Origin: Ctena decussata
Taxonomy: Eukaryota; Mollusca; Bivalvia; Lucinida; Lucinidae
Assembly: GCA_963989385.1 (NCBI GenBank)
Contig: OZ022500.1
Span: forward strand, 112,137,842 to 112,201,841
Direction: 5' to 3'
Length of the DNA: 64,000 bases
In this document: positions 1 to 11,321 of the stretch, in pieces
Layout of the letters: each line of letters starts with the position of its first letter
Position numbering within the stretch: the first letter of the stretch is position 1
The notes under the pieces: model-generated
The model's input: only the letters and a program-made list of their open reading frames with translations
The model's database searches: none
Told to the model about the DNA's origin: nothing
Made by a program: the position numbers and the translations under genes

Positions 1-559
1 CAAAGTTTTAAGTTCAGCCTATCTTGCAAGTTGTTGCATATAACTCACACTTTCGTCTTTGATAAGCAGAGCTTGTTACATGTAGTAATACACTGTCACT
101 GTTGGTGTGATATGCCCAGAGTCTGCACTTGAACTCTTGACAACAAGGCACTGGCAAGTGGGTTTTCATAGTAAGTGGTTAATAAAAACATATTTGCTCA
201 GCCCCTGAGTAGTACAATGTATGATGGTTGATACAGATCAGAGATGATCGTTCAGAGATAAAGTATACGTTCTGAGATAATTATTATTTATAAAAGTATT
301 GGTTATGACAGACCCCTCATTAGAACCATTTCACCGAGATAAAATTTCGTTGTTTCAAAATTTTTGTTTCGTGTGACAGTGTCCGCATAGTAGAAGCATG
401 TTAAAATGTATTGTTGCTATTAAACTGTCATCTGTGTCATGGCAAGTGTTCTGTCACCGTAACATTTGGTAAAGGTGTAGCTTTTAAATAAATACATTTT
501 TTCTGTCGGCATTGTAAAGAAAAATGATGATTCTGAGAGATGTTATTATGTCCCTCCAT
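1..559. other. no gene seen; fragment of Fam3 MITE
   Basis: Probably inside the large upstream intron of the G-alpha gene. The only recognisable piece is 'acccctcattagaacc' near 312, the central arm of the Fam3 MITE. Nothing else is supported. Confidence 0.5.
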
Positions 560-1400
560 CAAAAGTGGGACATTTTTGGTGCAGATCCCATTGATGTTTG
601 AGTCTGTGTCATCACAATATCTCTTGAACCAATGGATGGTTTTTACCAAACTTGTATGGATATATCATTAGGACGTGGTTAAGAGCTGATTAGGTCTTGG
701 TGACCTTACTTCCAGTGTCACACTTAAACTTAAATTTTTTGCATCAGCCTGACAGTTTCTTGTCAGCAACAGATCTCTTAACCTGTAACCAGTTTGGATT
801 TTCATTAGACTTGCATGGATAATTCATTTGGACATGGCAAATGGGTGAAAAGGTTTTGGTGACCTTGACCTAATTTTATAGGTCACAGGACAAAAAATAA
901 ATTTCCATTATCTCTCAAACAATGAGTGGATTTTTATCAAACTTGCCTGAATATATCATAGGGACAAGCCAAAGGGCTGATAGTGTTTTTATGCCCTTGA
1001 AGCCAATGTTAAGATCTCAGGAGGACTTATAAAATAAGGTTTTCCACAAAAATATCCTAGCAAGCAGAAGGGTGGATGGTATTTTTTCGTGACCTTGAAT
1101 CAGTTTCAGGTCTGAGGGGGACTTATAGTGTAAGATTTTCAACATAAAATAACCTGTGTTCACCATATCCATTGAACCATTGAACAGATTTTCTCCAAAC
1201 TTGCATGAATAAATCACTGCTCAGGATATGGCAAATGCTTGTTTTATTTTGATGACCTTGACTTCATTTTCAAGGTCACAAAAAGTGTTAGACAGTGTCA
1301 CTTCCTTGAATGCACAATACTTTTTGAACCGGTGTATAGGGTTTCACCAAGCTATTTGAATAAACCAGAGGGATTTTGATGATCATGACCTATACTTCAA
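560..1400 (+). repeat. degenerate tandem array H (pearl-like, old)
   Basis: At least five diverged copies of a unit reading roughly 'atctcttgaaccaatggat ... accaaacttgcatgga ... gtgaccttgact..caaggtcac', at about 605, 780, 910, 1170 and 1320. Spacing is mostly 130-170 bp or twice that. The unit core resembles the core of families B and C in this window, so H looks like an older relative of those tandem-repeat elements. Confidence 0.65.
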
Positions 1401-2002
1401 ATTATGGGCAAGCTTCCATAGCTTTTTGCCAGTTCGAAGGTACAGGAAGAGTTAGCATCAAATAAGGCAACCATGTCTACACAGGCTGATGGTCTTAAAA
1501 TTAGTTATGTTATAGGTTCTCAAACTTTGACAATATTAAAAAACAAAATAACAACAGAATGCATGTACTGTACACTGGAAATGGAGGAAGTAAAACAAAC
1601 TGTAGACAAAAAGGCCAAAGAAAAGTATACACTGTTGTCTGAGATGTCAAGTATTTATACTGGAATTATCACAACATCTCATTCAAACAACTTACCATTC
1701 ACCTGTGGCAGTAAAAGCCTTTTGTTTCCAGGAGCAGTTTAATCAGGGTCTGGACTGTATGTTCGTTTGTATTTCTTTCTGTGAAATATCACCTCATATT
1801 GAAATTTATGGACTGGTCCAATTCAAAAAGGCAGAAGAGTCTTCTGTTGAAATAAGCAGTTTAAAAGATAATTCTTTCAACTTTGTCATTGGTTGGTGTG
1901 ATTGGCTTGTTAGAAGAAATTCTGACTTCTGCCATGTCTGTTTGACTGTCAGTGCTTGGCACAGACCCTTTTTGAGCTTGCAGACCTCTGTAGACTTTAT
2001 TG
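1401..2002. other. no gene seen
   Basis: Two ORFs of about 90-100 codons overlap here, but their translations show no domain, and no splice or codon signal supports them. No repeat family was recognised. Confidence 0.4.
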
Positions 2003-2215
2003 ATTGATGACTTGTGATTTTAGGTCCTTTTCAACAGTATTCAGTCATATCAGGACAATGGGAAAGGGATGATGAAAGGCTTTGTACGGTGGAACAGGGT
2101 TTACGGTTGAGAAGATTTGCGCCTCTTGTACTCTAACTGGGGAGCGCTAGATCAGTAGACCAGTGCTTAACCCGCTCCTCTTTTGATAAGACACATGGTT
2201 TTGCCACCTATTAAA
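2003..2215 (-). mobile_element. SINE S1 copy (tRNA-derived head)
   Basis: Read on the minus strand: a tRNA-like head (gagcgggttaagcactgg, tctactgatctag), then a body (cctttcatcatccc, attgtcctgatatgactg) and end (ctgttgaaaaggac, taaaat). The same order appears at 33590-33795, which defines the family. RNA polymerase III-type SINE by inference. Confidence 0.7.
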
Positions 2216-2583
2216 GTGAGATGATTATGATATATGGGGTTACTACATATGTTTACAGATATAATCTCAGAATTACCTCCTAATGCCCCCCCCCCCCCAC
2301 CCCACCACCATGAGCTATGCTCATGCTATGGTATGCATTTCCTATGTCTTCATGTATGTGTGTGTGTAAAAATGTTTGCTTTTAACCCAGCCAAATGAAC
2401 CAGCAGACTGTTTAGACATGTTGCATAAATATTTGAGAGTTGTTGCCAACTTGAAGAGTACCTGTTAATTAAGCAAAAGCTGATATTAATGAAAATGCCA
2501 TTTAAACAGTTTACATCGGGGCACTGTTACCCTTACCTTACTACTTTCGCCATCATAGAGTTTGGACAGTTCTGTTTGCCCTG

Positions 2584-2773
2584 TTAAGTGATGAAATTAG
2601 CAAAATTTGCAAACAGCATAGTTCCTGATGAGGCGGCTCATAATGAGCCACCTCATATAGATCTACACTGTTGGCCCTCCAGCCTTTGAATTCTCATGAA
2701 ATGTCTTAGACAAGGCATGTTTTTAATTTTTGCAGACGTAAATTTTGTCGTCTGCTTTTTGGTGCTTAAAGAG
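2584..2773 (+). mobile_element. Fam2 MITE (piggyBac-like ends)
   Basis: Starts 'ttaagtgatgaaattagc', has the palindromic centre 'gatgaggcggctcat/aatgagccacctcat' and ends 'tcgtctgctttttggtgc' then 'ttaaagag'. Other copies: 14003, 15193, 41509, 46973, 54116. Confidence 0.8.
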
Positions 2774-2929
2774 TATATGGATGATGGTGGAGACTCCATT
2801 AGCAGTCTGATCTGGGTCTACACTTTTGTTAGAGGAATGTCTGTCTAAGCTAGTAGTAGATCTTTTGTGGCATCAGGAGAATCTGGTTTAAAGGTTCTGA
2901 GATTATTATAAGTTTTGTGAGAAGTTGGT

Positions 2930-3175
2930 TAAGGTGAATGGGGCAGTTTCCAGGGAAGCAACTCTGCCATTTTCTTTGCTGTCTCCATACTCTGTGAGAG
3001 TCAACTCTTAGAAAAAGAGAAATTGCTCCCTTATGAACGAGTTTTTCGTTTAAGAGAAGGTGCCATTTTTGAACGGCTATCTTATCCTGGGAAACAAAAA
3101 GGTTGTCACAAAAGTTGTTTCCTTTTGTAAAAATGGCAGAAAAATCATGGAAGTGTACCCATCCTCCAACTTAGG
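2930..3175. mobile_element. Fam6 element, degenerate
   Basis: Contains 'gaagcaactctgccattttc', a split hairpin around 'gaaattgctcc', and 'gttgtcacaaaagttg' then 'aaaatggcagaaaaatcatgg'. These occur in the same order in the copies at 13660, 17105, 58890 and elsewhere. Confidence 0.65.
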
Positions 3176-3339
3176 CTCCAAGCAGTTTTTCCTGACCATT
3201 TTTAGCTCGCCTGTATGAAAGTACAGGAAGCCATTGTTGTCACCCTGATGTCAGCATTGGCAGCACACTCTGAGGTTTTATGACATACATGTAGTTTCTT
3301 TTATGTGATGGGCAAGGTCCTGTCAGGCAGCTATCCAGT

Positions 3340-3640
3340 ACACGGACAGAAGGTCTTGTTGGAACTAGTCAGCTATCCAGTCAGCTATACAGTCAGCAAT
3401 ACTGATGCAGATAGTTTCAGGGGGAAGTCAGATAGATGCATTGAGTGAAATGCTGATGGCCCACAAAGGCAAATGGTCTGAAACTTTATGCAATACTAAC
3501 AACCCCCCTACCCACCTTATCAGGCAGCTTTACTGATAATGTGATGCAGATACGGTAGGTAGTTCCAGGGGGATGTCAGATTGGTGCATTGAGTGAGATG
3601 CTGATGGCTTACAAAGGTTTATGCAATACAAAACCCTCTT
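3340..3640. repeat. local direct duplication, ~130 bp
   Basis: 'gatagtttcaggggga..gtcagat..gcattgagtgaatgctgatgg' near 3410-3480 recurs at 3545-3620, and 'cagctatccagt' is repeated several times before it. No coding content; intronic. Confidence 0.6.
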
Positions 3641-4024
3641 GGCCCTTTCAGCCAAGCTATTGTGTATGGAGACAGGTCTTGTTTCTTAAGTCCCCTCTTC
3701 CCCCATAGTCCTGTTGTTTGCTGAAGATTCATACAGAGTTTTTCCATATCCTAGATAAGAAATCATATGACAGGGTTGGGCTAGGTTTAAATGTAACTTT
3801 TCTGACTAGATCAAACCGCTAGATAGTTTTTGTGAAAAACATTTCTTAATACAATACAAATTGAAAACAAATATTCATCTTAAATGTCACAAGTCAGGAT
3901 AGATTTGTTGTGTGACCACAAAATAAAGTACACCTATTTCAAGGTAACAAAATTATGTGGAGCGAGGCTTAATGATGTAGAAATGTAACAGGTAGTTAAA
4001 CTACACATTATGTGTAGCTAAACT

Positions 4025-4815
4025 GGCATAGTTTAAAACCATGAATGGAATGAAGTGAAATGGAATGGAATAGATAATATTCGTTCTGCTGGCTACAGTT
4101 TGCTCCCAAAGACTTGTATGAGTATGGTATTCTTACATGGAAAAATTTGCTCCCTCAGAGACATAAAAAAGTCTTTACAAAATACAATTAGGCTTATAAC
4201 CCAAAACTCACGAGTATCATATTCTTGATATTCCTGAGCAAGCAGTGCCGACCCAGCACAGATTCTCATCAGGATTCTGCACTGTTGTAATGTAGCAGCT
4301 TGAGAAATTATCCCCAGTGCTCCAGATAAGAATAGGTAACAGGGATAATTGAGGGATAATTTTCCATAAAAACATGACCCGTCATTAGAACCGTTGCGCC
4401 AAGACCATTCTAATGAGGGGTCACAACATATTTTTTGGTTGAGAAATAAGAAAAATTATATTTGAATTATCCCTGTTACCCCTTCTTATTTGGAGCACTG
4501 TATCCCGACAGAACATTCAACCTTGAAAGATTGCCACCTCAGCTCCTTTCAAGAATCACCCCAGAGCTTTCAGACAGGGTGAAGATGTGCAAATTTTCTG
4601 GATTTTAGGGAGAAGTGGTTGTCCAAAGTTTGGATTCCCCTGTATGTATGTTGTATAGATTTTAATTTCTCGCCAGCTCAAAAAAAAAAAGAGGTTAGCC
4701 AGCCTAAGGAGACTTTTTCTCTCAAGTCTCCCAGTAGGCTGAGCCCTGCCATGGGAAGAAATGAAGATTATCCCTTCCATTCCACTCCATCCATATCCAT
4801 GTTTTATTCTATACG
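4025..4815. mobile_element. P element copy 1 (TIR element), interrupted
   Basis: Opens 'ggcatagtttaaaac' and 'atggaatgaag', closes near 4780-4815 with 'ccattccactccat' and 'ccatgtttt', the inverse of the opening. The second copy at 34488-35483 has cleaner ends. A Fam3 MITE sits inside. Confidence 0.55.
4316..4501. mobile_element. Fam3 MITE
   Basis: Ends 'agtgctccagataag' and 'cttatttggagcact' are inverted. The centre 'tcattagaaccgt/..cattctaatgagggg' is a second palindrome. About 186 bp, inserted in the P element. Confidence 0.85.
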
Positions 4816-4965
4816 AGCTGAACTAACATAAAATATAACCTTGATACAATACAAATGAGATTCGTAATGGGAAACTACTCCATTCCATTCCATGTTTTAA
4901 TTTTAACTACATGTATGCTAGCTGAGCTAACATAAAAATATAGCCATGATAAAATACAAAATGAT

Positions 4966-5170
4966 TGAGCCCTGACACAAGAAAACCAACAAAGTGGTTG
5001 TGCGTCCAGCGCAGACTCAGATCAGCCTGGGCATCTGCCCAGTCTGATCAGAATCTTGGCTATCAGCATGGAGGTAGCTTAGACCCTTAGCTATCCTCTA
5101 AGTGCTTAGCGAGGAGTCTGAACGGACTAGGCGCACAACCTTTTCGTTGGTTTTCTCGTGTCGCGGCTCA
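4966..5170. mobile_element. Fam1 foldback MITE
   Basis: A ~205-bp imperfect palindrome from tgagcc (here tgagccc) to ggctca, with arms 'gaaaaccaacaaagtgg' and 'ttggttttctcgtgtcg' and internal 'agcctgggcatctgcccag'. Around eleven further copies occur in the window. Confidence 0.88.
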
Positions 5171-6082
5171 AATGAGGTTCATAATGGGAAATGCACAGGG
5201 TATTTATTTTGAAAGTTCGAAGCAACAATTCCTGAGCAAGCGGTGCCGACCCAGATCAGACTCCTCTGCAAGATCTCTGTTCAGAGGCTGCACTTTTTGC
5301 AACAGGTTCATAAATTCGAAAAAAATCATGATGGAACAGTCAGAGAAGGTAGACTTTTAAACCAAAGATTTTGTGCCCTCTGATCATGGCATTTTCTGTT
5401 CATCATGATAACAGAAGGCCTTTATGGTGTATGGGTACACCTCCATGTTTTTCCACCATTTTTACACCATGTACACAGGGGTACATCAAGGTTTTGATTG
5501 AAACGAGTGTAAATATACCAGTAAGCAATGAACGCAATTTTTCTGATGAACTACATTGGGTCATAAGTTTACATGAACCTTTGAGGTTCATTCACTTTGC
5601 ATGCGACTCATTGTAGTTTGCACTTGGATAAACCTCAGAAAAATGAAATTCATTCCTTAAATGAACTATGAATCTTCAGACTGTAAATAAAGAATCGGTC
5701 TTCACTGCCTTTGTGCAAGAACAATGCTCATATCATATGAATAAAATGTACATTTACCATGTTTAGTAGGATAGAAGTGCATATTTATTTTAAACTTTTC
5801 AGTGTTGCTCAGACCCAAAAGTTTGAAACAAAACGGTTATGAGCAGGTCTCAGCAGGCAATACACATGCCTGTCCAAGCCACACATAGTGAATCGGCAAA
5901 ACATGAAATGATTTTCCAAAGCACTGTAGTAGAGTCAGTCTATTTGCTGATGTACAGAAAGCTGCCGCCATGGCCATTATTCAATATTTCCTCATGACAT
6001 TTGTCAGTATCACGATATTTGAACCTTCATCTTCTGTTTTTGTCCTTTTATTGTGTTTTAACATATATTTCTTTTGTTTCAG
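5171..6082. other. intronic, no gene; Fam6 fragment
   Basis: 5200-5470 holds a Fam6 fragment ('gtacacctccatgttttt', 'ccaccatttttac'). 'cctgagcaagc' plus 'ggtgccgacccag' near 5232 repeats 4234. The rest, 5470-6082, has no recognised feature up to the splice acceptor at 6082. Confidence 0.5.
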
Positions 6083-6133
6083 GGTGATTCATTACGCTAC
6101 TTCCTCAGTAACTTAGAAAGAGTCAGCCAGCCT
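6083..6133 (+). CDS. G-protein alpha subunit, G12/13 class, small internal exon
   Basis: This 51-nt exon encodes GDSLRYFLSNLERVSQP, which matches the helical-domain segment just before switch I in G12/13 alpha subunits (human GNA13 has a similar ...YFLDNL... stretch). It is preceded by a good polypyrimidine acceptor (tttcttttgtttcag) and followed by a consensus donor (GTGAGT). Both introns are phase 0, so it joins in frame to the exon at 8677. It is too short to stand out as an ORF; it is supported by splice sites, frame and homology together. Upstream exons carrying the P-loop and most of the helical domain are not seen in bases 1-6082, so the preceding intron is longer than 6 kb. Confidence 0.88.
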
Positions 6134-6290
6134 GTGAGTATCATAGTTCATAGAAACCACTTTTGTATGCCCGGTAAATGTGCTGTTTGGCTTTTGCAAA
6201 ATATAAGCCAGCGAAAATTTAACAATGCTGTTGTTCACATATGAACAAATTTATGCATCTGCGCAACATCCACTTTTAAGTAAAAGAGAT

Positions 6291-6371
6291 GGTGGAGTTA
6301 TCTCAAAACTCCTGAAAGTGGTCAAACCAAAATTTTGGTTTGACCACTTTCAGGAGTTTTGTGGTAACTCC
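6291..6371. repeat. long near-perfect hairpin in G-alpha intron
   Basis: 'ctcctgaaagtggtcaaacc' followed at once by its reverse complement, with 'gtggagttatctcaaaa' / 'ttttgtggtaactccac' as outer arms. Arm about 40 nt, almost no loop. Confidence 0.85.
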
Positions 6372-6489
6372 ACTAATTCAGATGTAATAAAGCTGAAATT
6401 ATTAAGTAATATGCTTTACATACCAATTAGTCAAAAAGTATTGTGATATTTTTGCAGTCTTGAGTTTGCACATGCTTAACTTTTAATTT

Positions 6490-6760
6490 CTGGGCCCAGC
6501 TGTTCAAAACTATAATGTCATCAGTTAATGAGATGTAGAATTTTCAAACTTTTGTATGCAAAAAATCTGCCTTTTTTTGCCGAAAAAATGTGAGGGTCTA
6601 ATGTTCAGTGCAAAAAAACAAAACAAAAAAACTTCCCTCTATTTTTTTTTTGCAAAACGTTTTAGCACACTTGAGGTTATTCTTAACAAATCCTTGACTT
6701 ACAGCTTCATTAGGCTAACAAGCTAACAATGCTTTGAACAGATAGCCCAGGTAGCCATGG
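6490..6760. mobile_element. Fam4 MITE, degenerate
   Basis: Ends 'gggcccagctgttcaaaa' and 'gctttgaacagatagccc' are inverted; the middle has the family's Fam4 'tttttgccgaaaaaatgtga' and 'aggctaacaagctaac'. Confidence 0.7.
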
Positions 6761-7237
6761 AATTGGGCATGAACCAAAGTTTTCCTGGAACATCCATCCA
6801 TTAAAGCAGTTAGGTTTTCATTCAGAATTAAATGCTGATGTACATATCATGCTCAATGTAACAGCATTACCAGAGATGTTGTGATCAATTATTTTGTGAG
6901 GTCGTTTATGCCTTTCTCTGTATTGAACGATGGTGGTGTCATTTTCCAGGAGCAGAGCTCCAGATTAGGTCAATAATTCTGAAAAGATTTCTAGTCCTCA
7001 TCCTTAAGGTGTATGGGTACACTTGCTGTTTTTTTGAGAGGGGGGGGGGGGGGGGGGGGGGTCACCATTTGCTCAAAACAGAACAAATTTTATGACCTTG
7101 GAGGCCAAGGCTTTCCTTAAAGGAGTTTTTTTTTTCTAGGAGCAAATTCTTTCCGTTCAGAATTAACCCGTTTTGAAATAGGAGATAAAAATGGCAGGTT
7201 TGCTTTGTATAAAAGTTTACCCATTCACCTTTAAAAC

Positions 7238-7483
7238 ATAATGGGCATATTCGACTGGGCAATTTGTGATTCACAATCCTTAGCATGAAATACTTTTTCT
7301 ATAGAAAAAGTGCTTCATGCTAAGGATTGTGAAACACTATAAAAAAAGTGCTTCATGCTAACGATCGTGAAGCACTATAGAAAAAGTGCTTCATGCTAAG
7401 GATTGTGAAGCACTATAGAAAAAGTGCTTCATGCTAAGGATAGTGAAGCAGGAAGCATCCAGTCGAATACGCCCAATGTTATG
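7238..7483. mobile_element. TIR MITE with four 38-bp palindromic tandem repeats
   Basis: Ends 'ataatgggcatattcgact' and 'agtcgaatacgcccaat' are inverted. Inside, 'tgcttcatgctaaggat' recurs at 7311, 7349, 7387 and 7425, exactly 38 bp apart; each unit can fold with 'gtgaagcactatag'. Confidence 0.8.
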
Positions 7484-7939
7484 ACTTGCCATTGGAACTG
7501 CCTTGGTGAAGCAGGTCTTATGTACAATGTAGGTCCATGATGTTTGTTCTTATGAAGAAATAAGAAGTTATCGGAGAATTAGCATTAAATATAGCTCATT
7601 TCTGGAGCTCTGACGAGTTTAAAATGCCTGTCTGTCTGTAAAGATTCACAAAAGAGTTTTTGTCTGTTCATAGATTTAATCTTCGAGACAATTGCATAAG
7701 GTTTATGGTGATGTCTGTGGTGGTTTCTGAGACATTTAATCCATACACATAATGATTAATAACAGATACTGTAGCAGGGCTGCTTTTACATTTAATTTCT
7801 TTGGGTGGCTTGTGCAGAATAATGTTGTTTTATGCATGAAGCTATGTTATTTATAGTTGATGATACCATTTATTCACCGTTTGGCTGCCATGCTGAAGTA
7901 ACAGTCTATTTTCACCAGTAGAGAAACAATCACATACAG

Positions 7940-8163
7940 GGGCGTAACTAGGGGAAATTTCATGATACGCACAACCATGTTTTATGCTCTACTTCTTGAC
8001 AGGAAAGCTAGTATTTCAGCCACTTTGGTAATTGGTATTGAAATCTTGTCCAATTTATAAAATTTCAGCATGCAAATATGCATGTGCGTTTTGAAATTTT
8101 GTCAATTTTGACAAAATTTCAATACGCACTTGCGTATTTGCTGTATACATAGCTACGCCCTTG
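7940..8163. mobile_element. MITE with ends ggggcgtaacta / tagctacgccc
   Basis: Inverted ends plus an internal palindrome 'gaaattttgtcaattttg' / 'acaaaatttc'. Single copy in this window. Confidence 0.6.
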
Positions 8164-8676
8164 ACATAGGCCTGGAACAATTACAGGACTTTGTGTGCAG
8201 TAATTTTAAGTTGGCAGAAAAAATTGTCTCACATGCCCAGTTCTACAGGATTGTGCATTTTGGACATAAAAATAAAATACAGCTTCAAATGCAGAAGTGG
8301 GGTCATTGTCAGGAAAAAAATGACAAAATCCATCTCAGCGGTTTCTGAACCCAAATTTAGGCGTAAGCTTTTGTTCAGATTAAACTCATCATTAGAGATG
8401 TTTTGCCTACAAACAGGCTGATATATGCCTTATATATTGAAAGAGAATGGCCTGAAGATTACCTGAGTCTGTCCAGGCCAATGTCTGGACAAAATGCTTG
8501 AACAAACATTGTAGATGCAGATCAGCAGTCTGATCAGTGCCTGCACTGTTTCCCAACAGTTTATGGGAGAAATAGTTTTGTCCAATCAAAACTGGTCAGT
8601 TGACTCAACTGTTGAAACATTTGCAAAACTTAAAATGAATACATGTGTGTTAACCTTTATTTTGTGTTTATTTCAG

Positions 8677-9246
8677 AACTATGTTCCAACCAAACTAGAC
8701 ATCCTTCATGCAAGAAAGGCAACAAAAGGCATCATAGAACATCAATTCGACATCAAAGGCATACCCTTTCTGTTCGTAGATGTTGGAGGTCAGCGATCAC
8801 AACGACAAAAATGGTTCCAGTGCTTCGAGGGTATCACGTCAATTTTGTTCTTAGCGTCCTCAAGTGAATTTGACCAAGTGTTAATGGAGGACAGAAAAAC
8901 CAACAGATTAGAAGAGTCATGTGACATTTTTGAAACCATTATCAACAACAAAACATTCAGTAATGTGTCAATCATTCTATTTTTAAACAAAACGGACCTA
9001 TTAGAAGAAAAAGTCAAGGTTGTTAGTATAAGGGACTCTTTTCCGGATTTCGAAGGGGACCCGCATTGTTTAGAAGACGTTCAAAACTTTATGTTGGGAA
9101 TGTTTGACGAGAGAAGACGAGAAAGATCAAAACCATTGTTTCATCACTTCACAACAGCAATAGACACTGAAAACATCAAGTTTGTCTTTCAGGCCGTCAA
9201 AGATACAATTCTGCAAGATAATTTGAAATCACTCATGTTGCAGTGA
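8677..9246 (+). CDS. G-protein alpha subunit, G12/13 class, terminal exon (C-terminal 189 residues)
   Basis: This is the GTPase half of a heterotrimeric G-protein alpha subunit, which in known G12/13 proteins couples membrane receptors to RhoGEFs and Rho at the inner plasma membrane. Seen in the exon translation: switch I with the catalytic Arg at residue 13 (ARKATKGI), the G3/switch II motif DVGGQR with catalytic Gln39, NKTD guanine-specificity motif at 104-107, and FTTAIDTEN (G5) near 158-166. The C-terminus DNLKSLMLQ is typical of G12/13 (LMLQ or IMLQ) and lacks the Cys at -4 that pertussis toxin modifies in Gi/o. Acceptor tttatttcag at 8667-8676; stop TGA at 9244. The ORF can be extended upstream to 8515, but that part is intron. 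Bilaterian invertebrates often have one G12/13 gene, so GNA12 versus GNA13 cannot be assigned. Confidence 0.97.
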   Translation, partial: NYVPTKLDILHARKATKGIIEHQFDIKGIPFLFVDVGGQRSQRQKWFQCFEGITSILFLASSSEFDQVLMEDRKTNRLEESCDIFETIINNKTFSNVSIILFLNKTDLLEEKVKVVSIRDSFPDFEGDPHCLEDVQNFMLGMFDERRRERSKPLFHHFTTAIDTENIKFVFQAVKDTILQDNLKSLMLQ

Positions 9247-9708
9247 AAATCAGTTCAAAACTCAAGGTATCCTAAAGTGCTATAACATTAAAAGTGTATA
9301 ATTGTTAATAGTTATGATTATGGAAGATGTGGATGAAACTTAAAAGATAGCCTTGGGTCTGTCCCAAACACCGCAACTGTTTCACTTGTAATTTAGCCAA
9401 TGCAATCAAATCTTAACAGATCCAGTCGTCATGAGTCATGGTACAATTTATACCAGTCCTGTAACTAGCCATGCATGCTGGAATGAGACTAGGCATGAGC
9501 ACAGGCTTGTCTGAGCATCTATTATCACAGTCACATATGCCTTAAGACAGATTATCTCGTGATGCAGGGACAAAGTTTCTGTTCAGTATCTATATCCCCA
9601 CTCAAAATTTGGGAAGAAAAGAATGGGCCCTTTATGGTATTTCTTCATAAAAGTATACATTCTGGGATTTCATGAGACCCTACAGCATATTCTGGTATAG
9701 GGAACATC
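9247..9708 (+). other. probable 3' UTR of the G-alpha gene
   Basis: AT-rich, no recognised repeat directly after the stop codon. The first canonical aataaa on the + strand that I see is at 9934, beyond a Fam3 MITE, so the 3' end cannot be placed. Confidence 0.45.
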
Positions 9709-9926
9709 TGAGCTCCTGAAAAGAAGAGGTAACTGGAATAATTAGAGATAATTTTCCATACGCCTCAATGAAAACAATAAAAACATAATGTTGGGACCCT
9801 TCATTATAGCTGTCTCACCTTGACGGTTATAATGAGGGGTCACAACATGTTTTAGTTGAGAAACAAGAAGAAAATATCACTGAATTATTCCCAAAACCCC
9901 ATGTTATCTGTAGCTCTGGGCCCCTG
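9709..9926. mobile_element. Fam3 MITE, degenerate
   Basis: Has 'gagctcctgaaaagaag', central 'ttataatgaggggtcacaac' and 'gttatctgtagctctg'. Possibly transcribed as part of the G-alpha 3' UTR. Confidence 0.7.
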
Positions 9927-10677
9927 AAGTAAAAATAAAGCCCATTTCAGGATTCTTTGACGGGACTGATTAAGTGACAACATACAAAAACCAGTGGACA
10001 AAAACCTATTTTTGGTTGACAAAAGTGGAAAAAATTCCAAAATCTGGTACACAGAATAAAATTCTGGAATGCAGCATATATTTCTGGAATATGTTGATTT
10101 ACCTGACTGTGGAAATGTTCTGATACCGTCATAATGGATTTAATACCAGGTGTTTATAAAATTAAAAAAAAGCGATGTCCTTATAATACCTAAAGGCACA
10201 CAATATGGATTTAGTCTGATTCGCATAATAGGATTTACCTTGATAGTATGGAAATGCAAGGATATACCTGATTTATAAACCACAGGAATTAATCATTGCA
10301 TTATGGAATGTGACAAATGTGTATACCTTAATGGCCAGGTTTCAGCACACTTAATATATGACACAAAATCCCATTTTGTTATTACATGAATTAAGGTGAA
10401 TAATATTTGCATCTCAGTATGCCAACACAAAGTTGTCTAACTTTCCATATAACTGTAAATGATAGAGGCTGCGCTGAAATCTTCTTTCTGATTTTGGACA
10501 AGTGCATTATTCCCATGATCAAATGGTTCATACTATCCGTTCATTCAGAATATTATTTCACACAAGATTTTCTGGAAGAAAATACAGGTCCTCCAATGCT
10601 GGCAAATAAGCATTGCAAATAACATCCCCTAATGAAAATGTACATGAACTTATGTATTTTAGAGTAATGTGCTTATA
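9927..10677. other. no gene or repeat recognised
   Basis: AT-rich. Potential polyadenylation signals aataaa at 9934 and about 10050 are noted only because of the upstream gene. Confidence 0.4.
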
Positions 10678-10752
10678 TATTGGGACACCTAAATATAATT
10701 AATTTTCCATTTGTTCCAAATGGAAAATTAATTATTTTCGGTGTCCCAATAT
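10678..10752. mobile_element. Fam5 mini-hairpin
   Basis: 'ttgggacacctaaatataat' ... 'attttcggtgtcccaata': a ~75-bp palindrome centred on 'ttccaaatggaa'. Confidence 0.85.
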
Positions 10753-11321
10753 ATACACACATTATGATGTTTCTACAAAGGTGTACATGGCATGTATTAT
10801 TATTCCAGAATGTACAGACCCAAATAAGATTTACAGGTTTGGCTGACAATATCATTGTAATTACATATACATCCTTAGAGCTGCATATAAGGAGACAATT
10901 TGATGAAAATTCCTGGATAGTTTGGGGTTTTTAAGGGTGTCCTTAAGTACACGCTGAACTGATGCTTATGAGAGTTTAATTTTTGCTATTTTTCTTTTGG
11001 AAATTTGTTAAAAACTGTAGAGAAATTTAATGTTGTTTTGATATGTGCCCACTGGGCCTTTTGTCATCAGTTAGGGAACACAAAATTTAAAACAAGACGG
11101 AGAAATACCCGGAAATAAAGAATACAATACAATATAAAGTAATTTACAGTACATCGTGGCATCTCATTTGATTCACTTACTACAGCTCTTGCTGAGACTA
11201 GTCTGTTCATATTCCACAGTGCACATTCTAATGGAGATACAAAAAAGGCACTTTTAGAGTTATTGCATCTGTTAAGCAGATAATGTCAATAAGTAGCATA
11301 AAAGAATGACAGTAGGTGACG
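10753..11321. other. no gene or repeat recognised
   Basis: Nothing recognised on either strand. Confidence 0.4.

Larger units (their letters stand above)
6134..8676 (+). other. intron of the G-alpha gene (2,543 bp)
   Basis: Begins GTGAGT and ends TTTCAG, phase 0. It carries a perfect-looking hairpin, a Fam4 MITE, a Fam6 fragment with a 22-G run (7040-7061), a MITE with 38-bp tandem repeats and a 'ggggcgtaacta' MITE. 8165-8676 holds only a short Fam7-like fragment near 8510-8555. Confidence 0.85.

Noticed and set aside
1473..2007. Two overlapping + strand ORFs of 89 and 100 codons
   Set aside because: No domain, no splice context, and no codon pattern unlike the surrounding AT-rich DNA. Chance ORFs are expected at this length.
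8515..8676. 5' extension of the G-alpha ORF to a Met at 8515
   Set aside because: The extension has no G-alpha homology, contains a Fam7 fragment, and a good acceptor (TTTCAG) lies at 8676 exactly where homology begins.
9934..10055. Polyadenylation site of the G-alpha gene at aataaa 9934 or about 10050
   Set aside because: Both lie beyond a MITE and hexamers are common in AT-rich DNA; no downstream GT-rich signal is convincing.
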